A stretch of 50,648 bases of DNA. Origin: Bacteroidales bacterium (lineage in GTDB: Bacteria > Bacteroidota > Bacteroidia > Bacteroidales > JACABE01). Position numbers and translations under genes: made by a program. This document shows, one piece after another, positions 17,284 through 25,357 of the stretch. Location of the stretch: assembly GCA_023251515.1 (NCBI GenBank), contig JAHEYQ010000002.1, forward strand, positions 1 to 50,648. Reading direction: 5' to 3'. Position 1 is the stretch's first letter, and every line of letters begins with the position of its first letter. Under the pieces are notes generated by a model, which saw only the letters and a list, made by a program, of their open reading frames with translations, searched no databases and had not been told where the DNA came from.

Positions 17284-19680
17284 TTATCTGATAATGCTTA
17301 CTATGCCTTTTTTACTTTGTTTTGTATGTGTATAAATGCTGCTATATTGCAAAACCCAAACATAGCATCCTGTTTCAGCTTTTTCATTCAGAAATTTCCC
17401 ATTCCATTGTTCGTCCGGATTGGAAGTACTGAAAATTAATTGTCCCCAACGATTAAATATCTGCAAATTGTAATAATCGAATTCGCAATTATACACAGCT
17501 CCGAAAGTTTCATTCGTTCCATCTCCTACAGGCGTAAATGCATTGGGGAAATAAATATAACAATTGCAATTTTTATATTCTAATGTAAATAAATCATTTA
17601 CAATACCACATTGATTATCAATAGTAACTGAATAAGTACCCGAAACATCAAAAACTCTTTGATTTGCAGTGGAATTATCATTCCACAATATGTTGTAATT
17701 TCCTTGTGGTATTTCTACATAAATTCTTTCGCTTTCACAAATGATAGTGTCGGATGGCAGATTAAAAACAGGAGGGCTCAGATAATCAACCTGCAAACTA
17801 TCTGAAAAAGAACAACCATCTATTGTAAGTTTAACATTATATTTTCCCTGATGATCAATAGTGTATGAACTCAGATTGCTTCCATCCTGCCAAAGAAACT
17901 GAGCTGTAAGTGGCACTGGATTAATGGGTTGTAACAAAAGTGTAGTCCCATCACAAAGAGTTGTATCATTTCCGAGCTCAATACCATTTACAGGTAGCTG
18001 CATATGAATGGTTTTCTGAATGGTATCTGTTATACAATTTGCATATAAAATCAATTTTACCTGATAAGTCCCTGTATTAGAGAATGTATGGTAAGTTGTG
18101 AGAGTATTTGATGTATTATTGGGAGATAAAACATCTCCAAAATTCCATCTTAAAGAATCTAATGCAGCTGTATCACAAATTGGTGTAAATTTTAATCTTA
18201 GGCATATTGAAGTTGCCGTATCAGTTATAATACCTTGAGGAAAAGTATAAACAGGAAATGCCACATGAACATTCTTTATTACAGTGTCAATACGGCAAGG
18301 ATAGTATATAAACAGCTTAACTGTATAATTTCCGGTATCGGAAAATTTATGATGCGGATATAGCAAAGCAGATGAATTAGAAATTCCTGAATAAATATCG
18401 CCAAAATTCCAACGAATAGAATCTAATGAAATGGTATCGCAAATGGGTGTAAAATGGAAATTCAGACAGTTTTGCGTAAAAACCAAATCTTTATTTGGGA
18501 AAAAATAACCCTGAAAAAAAGTTGGCAATCCACCTTCACAGGTATTACCGTTCAGAAAAACACCATCTTTAACAAAATTGCAGGCAGTTCCAGCCAGATT
18601 TGGTTGATTAATAACACTTATATAATTATGGCTATAAAGCGAAACATATATTTTATTATCAGATGCAATTTGCAATGCGGCTGATCTGTTTGTAAGGACT
18701 CCCCCATTATTATTTGAATAAAGTTCAATGGCTGAAGAACTTATTTGTATGGCGTTGTTTGAAGAAATATCGTATTGAAAAATCAAACTATTGAAACAAG
18801 GATCTGATGCAGTATAACTTACATATAGAAATTTCATATTGGGAGAAAACTCTAAACCATAAGCCAACACATCATTTGCCAAAGGATTATTAATAACAAT
18901 GGCATTAGAGAGTTCTCCCGTTGCATTATTAAAATCGAAGAGTTCTACACCGCATCCGTTGCAACTGTGGGCAACTGCTATTTTTCTTCCGTTTGGCGAT
19001 GCTTTCATATAACCACTGCAAGCATTTCCACATCCTGTATTTACGATATTAGATACGGTTCCTAATTGACTGATTACCGGACTTGAGCTAAGCCCATACT
19101 GATCAAGCAAATATGCATAATATTTATTGGTGTTGGCTTTTGAAACAATAACCCACATACTTCGTCCATTGCAGTGTCTGACGGCAGTTAATTTTTCGCA
19201 GGTTGAATCTGTAATTGGTACATTTTTTAGAATAACAGCTCCTAAACCGCCATTTTTCTTCATGTTTACAATATTGTATTTAAAGCCTTTGTGAGGATTG
19301 ATTAAATTGGAATAAGATTCAACTGCATCAAGTGTAAATGTGTAGTAAAGAGAATCGTTGCCGGGCTGGGGAACTATAATTGCCGATTGTGCAGAATTGT
19401 GATTGCCTTGTATAGAACTTCCATTTTGCATATTGTTGAAACTCTTATTCCAGATTTCACTTCCATTAGCATAAAACAGATAATTACCAGCTGTATCTGA
19501 AATAGAAGCACATCCTTCGTAAGCATACAATATGCTTCCATTAGTAACAGCTACGGGACTTCCTGACGAAAAATCAAGACCTGCATGGCTTCCAAAATAC
19601 CAATGCCAGGTTTGTTTTTGTGCTGACAGGCAAAAAACAATCCCACTAAAAAAAATGAAAAATACCAATTTTTTGTACAT
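17284..19680 (-). CDS. large secreted PKD-repeat protein with T9SS type B (CHU_C) domain
   Basis: The protein is 798 residues. A signal peptide ends near A20, followed by Q21. Residues about 25-400 contain beta-propeller-like repeats of the kind FLYVSYTASDPC and ASDNKIYVSLYS. Two PKD-type domains follow at about 405-475 and 493-562. They share almost the same opening (FTPICDT..LDS.RWNFGD), also visible as a DNA-level similarity. Two shorter Ig-like domains follow (about 565-700). Residues about 708-798 (YIYFPNAFTPVGDGTNETF, NRWGQLIF, GCYVWVLQY) are the gliding-motility-associated C-terminal domain, a type B T9SS signal. The protein should be exported to the cell surface. Its function there (adhesion, scaffold or binding) is unknown. 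Confidence 0.88.
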   Translation of the reverse strand: MYKKLVFFIFFSGIVFCLSAQKQTWHWYFGSHAGLDFSSGSPVAVTNGSILYAYEGCASISDTAGNYLFYANGSEIWNKSFNNMQNGSSIQGNHNSAQSAIIVPQPGNDSLYYTFTLDAVESYSNLINPHKGFKYNIVNMKKNGGLGAVILKNVPITDSTCEKLTAVRHCNGRSMWVIVSKANTNKYYAYLLDQYGLSSSPVISQLGTVSNIVNTGCGNACSGYMKASPNGRKIAVAHSCNGCGVELFDFNNATGELSNAIVINNPLANDVLAYGLEFSPNMKFLYVSYTASDPCFNSLIFQYDISSNNAIQISSSAIELYSNNNGGVLTNRSAALQIASDNKIYVSLYSHNYISVINQPNLAGTACNFVKDGVFLNGNTCEGGLPTFFQGYFFPNKDLVFTQNCLNFHFTPICDTISLDSIRWNFGDIYSGISNSSALLYPHHKFSDTGNYTVKLFIYYPCRIDTVIKNVHVAFPVYTFPQGIITDTATSICLRLKFTPICDTAALDSLRWNFGDVLSPNNTSNTLTTYHTFSNTGTYQVKLILYANCITDTIQKTIHMQLPVNGIELGNDTTLCDGTTLLLQPINPVPLTAQFLWQDGSNLSSYTIDHQGKYNVKLTIDGCSFSDSLQVDYLSPPVFNLPSDTIICESERIYVEIPQGNYNILWNDNSTANQRVFDVSGTYSVTIDNQCGIVNDLFTLEYKNCNCYIYFPNAFTPVGDGTNETFGAVYNCEFDYYNLQIFNRWGQLIFSTSNPDEQWNGKFLNEKAETGCYVWVLQYSSIYTHTKQSKKGIVSIIR

Positions 19681-19809
19681 TGCTGTATTTTTTCACAAAA
19701 TTATAAAATACTTTAACATAGACTTCTGTTTGAACCAAAAGGTTGTTAGATTTTCTTAAATTTTTATGTTAAAAAACCAGATACTAATAAAAATAAGTGC
19801 TTTCAAACA

Positions 19810-21303
19810 TTACATCCATTTTTCATGAGAAGATTCTGTTGTATAAAGCAAATAATTATAAAGCTCCATTGCAACATCTTGTTGTAAATAAGGGATATAT
19901 AATTTTTTTCCACCTGATGCATAAATAGATATTGACGCAGTTTTTCTCCTTTTCTGAAAAATACTCTGATTAAATTTAATCATCTGTATTTTATAATTAA
20001 ACATCATTGAAAATTCCTGACCAACACAACCTTTTGAAATCTGCATGAATTTCTTAGTTATTTTAAGCCAGCGTTTTGTATATGAAATATAACTAAGAAA
20101 ACCACTGATTACAACCCAGACTCCAACAAAAAAATAGGTTTCCCAAAATTCTGGAATCATTAATATTAATGGAATTGCAAGAACTAAAATCCTAATAATC
20201 CATAATCTGATAAAAAATGCCGGATGTGATTTATGAGTAGTCCATTCTGATGTTTGATAATTTGTAAATATTTCGTTATGAATATTTTCCAAATGAACTT
20301 TATTACATCCGGGAATGATAATGGCTTGTTTTTTATTCAAATTATCGTTTGAAGCTTGTATAATATGTACACTCACAAAATCCATGAATTTTCTGATTGG
20401 ATTGCTCGACCATGTAATTATCTGTATTTTAGAATAGGGTATCAGTATGTCTTTTTTGTTCAATAATCCCGATTTCATTATAAATGCACCATCCTGACGA
20501 GAAAAATTCAGATCATAATATTTTAAAATCACCATAAATATTGAAAATGCAATCAAAATCAATAATGAAATTATTACCATAATTGTAATAAAAATTGTGC
20601 CTGAATTTTCAATAAATCCACCAGCTTGTTGCGATGCAACATCAACTGCATTTCTGAATATATCTCTGATTTGCTGATAGATTCCACTTAAAAATAAATA
20701 AATTACAAGCAAACTTTTCAGATGATTTTCGCTAAAACCAACCTTAAATAAATCTGCAACACTTAATCTTAAAATCGTCTTTCTTTGAGGAAGTTCAAAT
20801 TCTTCATTTAATTCTGATTGCTGACTATTATTTTTTGCAAATTTTGATAAATGAGACTGTAAATTATTGGCTGTTTCTTTGGTTAATGAAATAAATCTAG
20901 CCTCTTTTTTAGAAGAGCCTGCAGTATCAATTTCGAGAGTAACTACTTTAAGAAGTTGCTGCATAATATTTTGCTTCGTATTTATGGTTTGAATTTTATC
21001 AAGAGGAATGGTTATTTTTGATTTTTTCAAAAATCCTTTTTCTACAATTAACTCATTATTTGAAATATAGAAATAAAAATTCATAAAATACAAAACTGTA
21101 TTTGCTGCAATCAATATAATTATCGAGCCAACAAACAGATACAGATATAAAAGACGGTTTACATCAAAAGAATTTTGCTTAAAAAGAAATAAAATAGCAA
21201 TAGGCCAAATCGTTTTGATAATATTTTTCAGACTTACAGAAAAGAACAATATCAATCCCCGCCAGGATTGTCGTTGTGGAATATCAAAATCATTATTATT
21301 CAT
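19810..21303 (-). CDS. PH domain-containing membrane protein, YdbT-like
   Basis: The protein is 497 residues with three bacterial PH (bPH_2, formerly DUF304) domains at about 75-150, 265-345 and 410-485. Each domain carries the FxxxxxxIxIPxxKIQ-type core (KITIPLDKIQTINT, DILIPYSKIQIIT, MMFNYKIQMIKFNQ). Pairs of membrane helices separate them (about 25-65, 195-260, 365-405). This is the architecture of Bacillus YdbT. The YdbS-like partner starts immediately upstream with an 8-bp overlap, as in the ydbS-ydbT pair. In Bacillus that pair is reported to protect against some antimicrobials. The role in Bacteroidota is not established. Confidence 0.88.
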   Translation of the reverse strand: MNNNDFDIPQRQSWRGLILFFSVSLKNIIKTIWPIAILFLFKQNSFDVNRLLYLYLFVGSIIILIAANTVLYFMNFYFYISNNELIVEKGFLKKSKITIPLDKIQTINTKQNIMQQLLKVVTLEIDTAGSSKKEARFISLTKETANNLQSHLSKFAKNNSQQSELNEEFELPQRKTILRLSVADLFKVGFSENHLKSLLVIYLFLSGIYQQIRDIFRNAVDVASQQAGGFIENSGTIFITIMVIISLLILIAFSIFMVILKYYDLNFSRQDGAFIMKSGLLNKKDILIPYSKIQIITWSSNPIRKFMDFVSVHIIQASNDNLNKKQAIIIPGCNKVHLENIHNEIFTNYQTSEWTTHKSHPAFFIRLWIIRILVLAIPLILMIPEFWETYFFVGVWVVISGFLSYISYTKRWLKITKKFMQISKGCVGQEFSMMFNYKIQMIKFNQSIFQKRRKTASISIYASGGKKLYIPYLQQDVAMELYNYLLYTTESSHEKWM

Positions 21304-21814
21304 ATTTACTTACCGTTTTACTCAAAAAATTTTTAAGTTGTTCTGCCTTTTCTGGTGAAATTCCGTGAATATATAGCCCGCTATTATGACCACCAGCTGT
21401 AAATATTTTCAGTTTCGACAATCCTAAAATACGCGAAATCAAACCTTGACGAATTTCTGTATGTTGTATTCTATTAAAAGGCACTGTTACAATTTTGTTG
21501 TTGATATATCCGCTACGATAAACTATATCGTGATCACGCAAAGCAAAACCTTTTAAAGGAAAACCAATATTGATAACAAGTAAACCAATAACATATCCAA
21601 TTATTAAGATCATATAAAATACAATAAACCACCAGAAATTTATTTGGGTTTCAAAGATAATTTCAGCTAAAAAAGGAAGCCCGGGCAATACAAGAAAAAA
21701 CAAAGACCAATTGATATACAATATCTTCTTGTATTGAACTTTTAAAGGTTCAAAATTCAAATTCTCAACTTTAGGCAATTGATTACTCTCTAATTCATTA
21801 TTTTCAAAAAGCAT
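21296..21814 (-). CDS. PH domain-containing membrane protein, YdbS-like
   Basis: This 172-residue protein has two membrane helices (about 34-54 and 58-82) followed by one bPH_2 domain (about 88-165). The core reads FALRDHDIVYRSGYINNKIV, then TVPFNRIQHTEIRQGLISRIL and KLKIFTAGG. It overlaps the YdbT-like gene by 8 bp, and the two are almost certainly cotranslated. No signal peptide beyond the first membrane helix is visible. Confidence 0.9.
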   Translation of the reverse strand: MLFENNELESNQLPKVENLNFEPLKVQYKKILYINWSLFFLVLPGLPFLAEIIFETQINFWWFIVFYMILIIGYVIGLLVINIGFPLKGFALRDHDIVYRSGYINNKIVTVPFNRIQHTEIRQGLISRILGLSKLKIFTAGGHNSGLYIHGISPEKAEQLKNFLSKTVSKYE

Positions 21815-21979
21815 AATGGTTCTCTTATAAAAGATTAATTTATGATTACAAAACTACGAAAATAAAAGATACATATTTTTATTTACTAGTGTTTTTCATT
21901 ATTAGTTCTAATTGCTTATTAATAAAATTATTAACTTCGCAACTTAAATTTCTATATTAATAATTAAAAAAACAAAGCA

Positions 21980-23641
21980 ATGATTAAAAAATTATTCAGT
22001 CCTATTGCATTGGTAATATTATTATTAGCAATAACATCATGCAATAATAAACCAAAACAGGACACTTCAAATTCAACAGATTCGACATCGCTAAATCTAA
22101 TGAAAGAAAAAGTTGCTCAATTTGCAACCGTTAAATTAAGCACAGATTTGTCGAAACTGACAGAAAAGGAAAGACAAATGATTCCCATTTTGCTGGAAGT
22201 AGCTCAAATTATGGATGAATTATATTGGAAACAATCTTTGGGAGATAAAAAAGCATTTCTGGATACCATAAGCGATCCATATGCCAAACAGTTTGCAATG
22301 ATTAACTATGGACCATGGGAACGCTTGAATGATAACAAAGCATTTATAAATGGAGTAGGCGAAAAACCTAAGGGAGTTAATTTTTATCCATTAGATATTA
22401 CAAAAGAAGAATTTGAAGCTTATAACGATAAAAACAAAACCAATTTATATACAATAATTCAACGTGGCGAAGATGGCAAATTAAAAACCGTTTGGTATCA
22501 TGAAGCTTATAAAGCAGAATTAGAAAAAGCTGCAGAATTAATAAACAAAGCCGCAACATTAGCAGAAGATGCCGGATTGAAAAAATATCTTGAATTAAGA
22601 GCAAAAGCATTATTAAGCAGCGATTACCTTGCTAGCGATATGGCGTGGATGGATATGAAAACCAATGGAATAGATTTTGTTGTGGGACCTATTGAAAACT
22701 ATGAAGATGCACTTTACGGCTATAAAGCTGCATTTGAATCATTTGTATTGATTAAAGATAAAGAATGGAGTAAAAAATTAGATAAATATATCTCTTTTTT
22801 ACCAAGTTTACAAAAAGATTTACCAGTAGATGCTAAATACAAAAAAGAAGTTCCCGGTACATCGTCTGATTTAGGTGTTTATGATGCTATTTTTTATGGT
22901 GGCGATTGCAATTCAGGAAGTAAAACCATTGCAATTAATCTTCCAAACGACGAAAGAGTACACTTGAAAAAAGGCAGCAGAAGATTGCAATTAAAAAACT
23001 CAATGAAAGCCAAATTCGATAATATTTTAATGCCAATTGCCCAAAAACTTATCGAACCAAATCAGTTAGCAAATGTAAAATTTGATGCCTTCTTCAATAA
23101 TGTAATGTTTCATGAAGTAGCTCATGGCTTGGGTATAAAAAACACTATAAATAAAAAGGGAGCTGTAAGAACTGCTTTAAAAGATGTTTACTCTTCCTGG
23201 GAAGAAGCTAAAGCCGACATACTTGGATTATATATGGTTAATAAATTAATTGAAAAAAGAGAAATAAAAGAATTAACTACAGAAGACTGCTATGTTACCT
23301 TTATGGCTGGCATCTTCCGCTCAGTTCGCTTTGGTGCAGCCAGTTCTCATGGCAAAGCCAATATGATGTGTTTCAATTTCTTCGAAAGCAATGGAGCATT
23401 TACCAGAAATACAGACGGAACTTACAAAGTGGATTTTGCAAAAATGAAACTTGCTGTAAATTCATGGGCTGAAAAAATATTGATTTATCAAGGAAATGGC
23501 GACTATGATGGAGCACTATCATATCTAAAAGATAACGCAACTATTAAAGAACAATTACAAAAAGAATTGGATGCTTTAAAAACAGCAAACATCCCTGTTG
23601 ATATTATTTTCGAACAAGGAAAAGAAGCTTTAGGATTGTAA
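21980..23641 (+). CDS. M49-type (dipeptidyl-peptidase III-like) zinc peptidase lipoprotein
   Basis: The protein is 553 residues. The lipoprotein signal LLAITSC places the lipidated Cys at 21. The zinc motif is HEVAH at 378-382 and the second part is WEEAKAD near 407-413 (Glu408/Glu409), consistent with peptidase family M49. Eukaryotic DPP III has an HExxxH (HELLGH) spacing; this one has the compact HExxH seen in some bacterial relatives. It should act in the periplasm or on the surface, releasing peptides. Such proteins are sometimes annotated only as a zinc-dependent hydrolase. An appropriate -7 box (TAACTTCG, 21932-21939) lies about 40 bp upstream, and a strong terminator follows. Confidence 0.85.
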   Translation: MIKKLFSPIALVILLLAITSCNNKPKQDTSNSTDSTSLNLMKEKVAQFATVKLSTDLSKLTEKERQMIPILLEVAQIMDELYWKQSLGDKKAFLDTISDPYAKQFAMINYGPWERLNDNKAFINGVGEKPKGVNFYPLDITKEEFEAYNDKNKTNLYTIIQRGEDGKLKTVWYHEAYKAELEKAAELINKAATLAEDAGLKKYLELRAKALLSSDYLASDMAWMDMKTNGIDFVVGPIENYEDALYGYKAAFESFVLIKDKEWSKKLDKYISFLPSLQKDLPVDAKYKKEVPGTSSDLGVYDAIFYGGDCNSGSKTIAINLPNDERVHLKKGSRRLQLKNSMKAKFDNILMPIAQKLIEPNQLANVKFDAFFNNVMFHEVAHGLGIKNTINKKGAVRTALKDVYSSWEEAKADILGLYMVNKLIEKREIKELTTEDCYVTFMAGIFRSVRFGAASSHGKANMMCFNFFESNGAFTRNTDGTYKVDFAKMKLAVNSWAEKILIYQGNGDYDGALSYLKDNATIKEQLQKELDALKTANIPVDIIFEQGKEALGL

Positions 23642-23656
23642 ATCAAAAACTTAAAC

Positions 23657-23697
23657 AAAAAATGCCTGATTTTCTCTTAATCAGGCATTTTTTTATC
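23657..23697 (+). terminator. intrinsic terminator after the M49 peptidase gene
   Basis: aaaaaatgcctgatt (23657-23671) pairs with aatcaggcatttttt (23679-23693) across a seven-base loop and runs into T's. The stem is 15 bp and perfect. The A/T-tract flanks make it usable in both directions. Confidence 0.9.
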
Positions 23698-23883
23698 CTA
23701 AAAAAATTTAAGCCTTATTCAAAAAATATTATATTACTGAATTTATGATACTTACAAAAGATAACATTATTTTCATTAGGGTTTAAATACAATTTCTTTT
23801 CACCTCAAAATCTGAGAATTATCAAAATTAAGAGAAAAATCACTGAAATTTAAGGTATTTTTAAGATTTTTTTCCTGAAAAAA

Positions 23884-23914
23884 TTTGTCAGTTCGTAAAA
23901 AAGTAGTAATTTTG
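23884..23914 (+). promoter_or_regulatory. promoter of rpsP
   Basis: TTTG at 23884-23887 and TAATTTTG at 23907-23914 are separated by 19 bp, matching the Bacteroidota -33/-7 consensus. Transcription should begin near 23920, leaving about a 44-base leader before the S16 start codon. The same box sequence TAATTTTGC drives the tRNA-Val at 50206. Confidence 0.8.
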
Positions 23915-23963
23915 CACCCAGATTCTAATAAAAATAGTTTAACAATCTAATAAACAAAATTTT

Positions 23964-24515
23964 ATGCCAGTAAGAATGAGATTACAAAGACATGGTAAAA
24001 AAGGGATGCCTTTTTATCATATTGTAATTGCGGATGGTCGTGCACCTCGTGATGGGAAATTCATAGAGAAAATTGGCACCTATAACCCGATTACAAAACC
24101 AGCAGAAATTGTTATAAACATTGACAAAGCTGTACAATGGATTAACAATGGAGCTCAACCTTCAGACACCGTAAAAGCAATATTATCTTTCAAAGGTGTT
24201 TTATTGAAAAATCATCTTTTAAAAGGTGTTGCAAAAGGAGCTTTAACACAGGAACAAGCTGATGTTAAATTCAATGAGTGGGTTGCAGCAAAAGAAGCTA
24301 AAATCAGCAACAACAAAACAGCTGAAAAATTAGCAAGTAAAGAAGATCTTAAAAAACGCTTAGAAGCTGAAGCTAAAATTAACGAAGCTAAAGCTACTGC
24401 AATTGCAGAAAAAAGAGCGAAAGCCATAGCTGCCGAAAAAGCTGCTGAAGCTACAGAAGAAGTAGCAGATGAAGCTCCGGCAACAGAAGAGAATGCAGAC
24501 ACTACTGCAGAGTAA
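23964..24515 (+). CDS. rpsP: 30S ribosomal protein S16 with extended C-terminus
   Basis: The first about 80 residues are a standard S16 (MPVRMRLQRHGKKGMPFYHI, DGRAPRDGKFIEKIGTYNP, ERVN-like INIDKAVQWINNGAQPSDT). S16 is usually 80-90 residues; here a tail brings the total to 183. Residues about 105-183 are rich in Ala, Lys and Glu (EKRAKAIAAEKAAEATEE), helical first and acidic at the end. Such tails are common in Bacteroidota S16. The gene stands alone: rimM and trmD, frequent companions elsewhere, are not next to it, and recO converges downstream. Confidence 0.97.
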   Translation: MPVRMRLQRHGKKGMPFYHIVIADGRAPRDGKFIEKIGTYNPITKPAEIVINIDKAVQWINNGAQPSDTVKAILSFKGVLLKNHLLKGVAKGALTQEQADVKFNEWVAAKEAKISNNKTAEKLASKEDLKKRLEAEAKINEAKATAIAEKRAKAIAAEKAAEATEEVADEAPATEENADTTAE

Positions 24516-24543
24516 TTTTTTTCATAATAAATTGTTTAGTTAT

Positions 24544-24577
24544 TGGGCCGGGGTATTTATCCCGGCTCATTCTTTTT
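24544..24577 (+). terminator. terminator between rpsP and recO
   Basis: gccggg at 24547-24552 pairs with cccggc at 24561-24566, extended outward by three more pairs including one G-T. The loop has eight bases and tcattcttttta follows. It sits between convergent rpsP and recO. The T-rich side serves rpsP; on the recO side the A-rich complement is less convincing. Confidence 0.75.
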
Positions 24578-24619
24578 ATACAAATCCAAATGTATATCAA
24601 CTAATAAAATGATTTCATT

Positions 24620-25345
24620 CTATAAGATTTCCTGCAAAATTTTCAGGGAATTTATCTTTGCAAAACCATCAATATGCAAACGATAAAATAAAATTAATTT
24701 TTCTAACAAAACTCTTCTATCTGTAGAACTGATTTCCAGATCAGACAAATGTTCAAAACTACATGTTTGTAATCTGTTTAATAATTCACTACACGGCAGC
24801 GAAATAAACTCAGCATCCAATGGAGTATCGGATTGAAATAAACCCTCATTCAAATTAAAAAAAGTATGCTTCATATCAAAGTTATTTCGAGGGTAAAATC
24901 CTAATATTTTCGCATACTGCAACATAAAAAGCAAGTGGAAGTTATTATACTTATTTTGGCAAACATCAAGAAACTGAATGCTTTGATAAAGAAAATCGAA
25001 TAGCACATCATTTTTATCGTCTTCTTTAAGTGATTTATAAAGTATTTCATTTATAAATAATGCTATAGAGCTTTTATGAATATCAAATGGGATGGTCTGA
25101 AATTGATATAAACTCTTAATCTCTTTTACAGTTTTTAAGCCGGGAGATAAATTCTTGTGATATGCTACTATTTCGATAAGTGAAAGATGTTCGAGAAGAC
25201 TTAGTTTGTTTTTCGATTTCGATTTTCTAACACCTTTTATGATATAAGATTGTAAACCAAACAAATCGGTGTAAATTTTTGCAATCACACTTGTTTCGCT
25301 ATATTTTATATGATTCAGAACGATGCCCTTGCAAGCAATTAACAT
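24620..25345 (-). CDS. recO: DNA repair protein RecO
   Basis: The protein is 241 residues. RecO helps RecR load RecA onto SSB-coated single-stranded DNA and anneals strands. The N-terminal OB-fold shows the family pattern CKGIVLNHIKYSETSVIAKI, then FGLQSYIIKGVRKSKSK and LSLIEIVAY. The rest is helical. No paired CxxC zinc motif is visible, as in many Bacteroidota RecO proteins. It lies 12 bp downstream of the PorZ-like gene on the same strand and is probably cotranscribed with it. Confidence 0.9.
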   Translation of the reverse strand: MLIACKGIVLNHIKYSETSVIAKIYTDLFGLQSYIIKGVRKSKSKNKLSLLEHLSLIEIVAYHKNLSPGLKTVKEIKSLYQFQTIPFDIHKSSIALFINEILYKSLKEDDKNDVLFDFLYQSIQFLDVCQNKYNNFHLLFMLQYAKILGFYPRNNFDMKHTFFNLNEGLFQSDTPLDAEFISLPCSELLNRLQTCSFEHLSDLEISSTDRRVLLEKLILFYRLHIDGFAKINSLKILQEIL

Positions 25346-25357
25346 ATTATCAGAATA

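Noticed and set aside
24212..24502. 96-codon minus-strand frame opposite rpsP
   Set aside because: Its Ala/Ser-rich composition is the mirror of the Ala/Lys/Glu tail of S16. It has no start context and no homology pattern.
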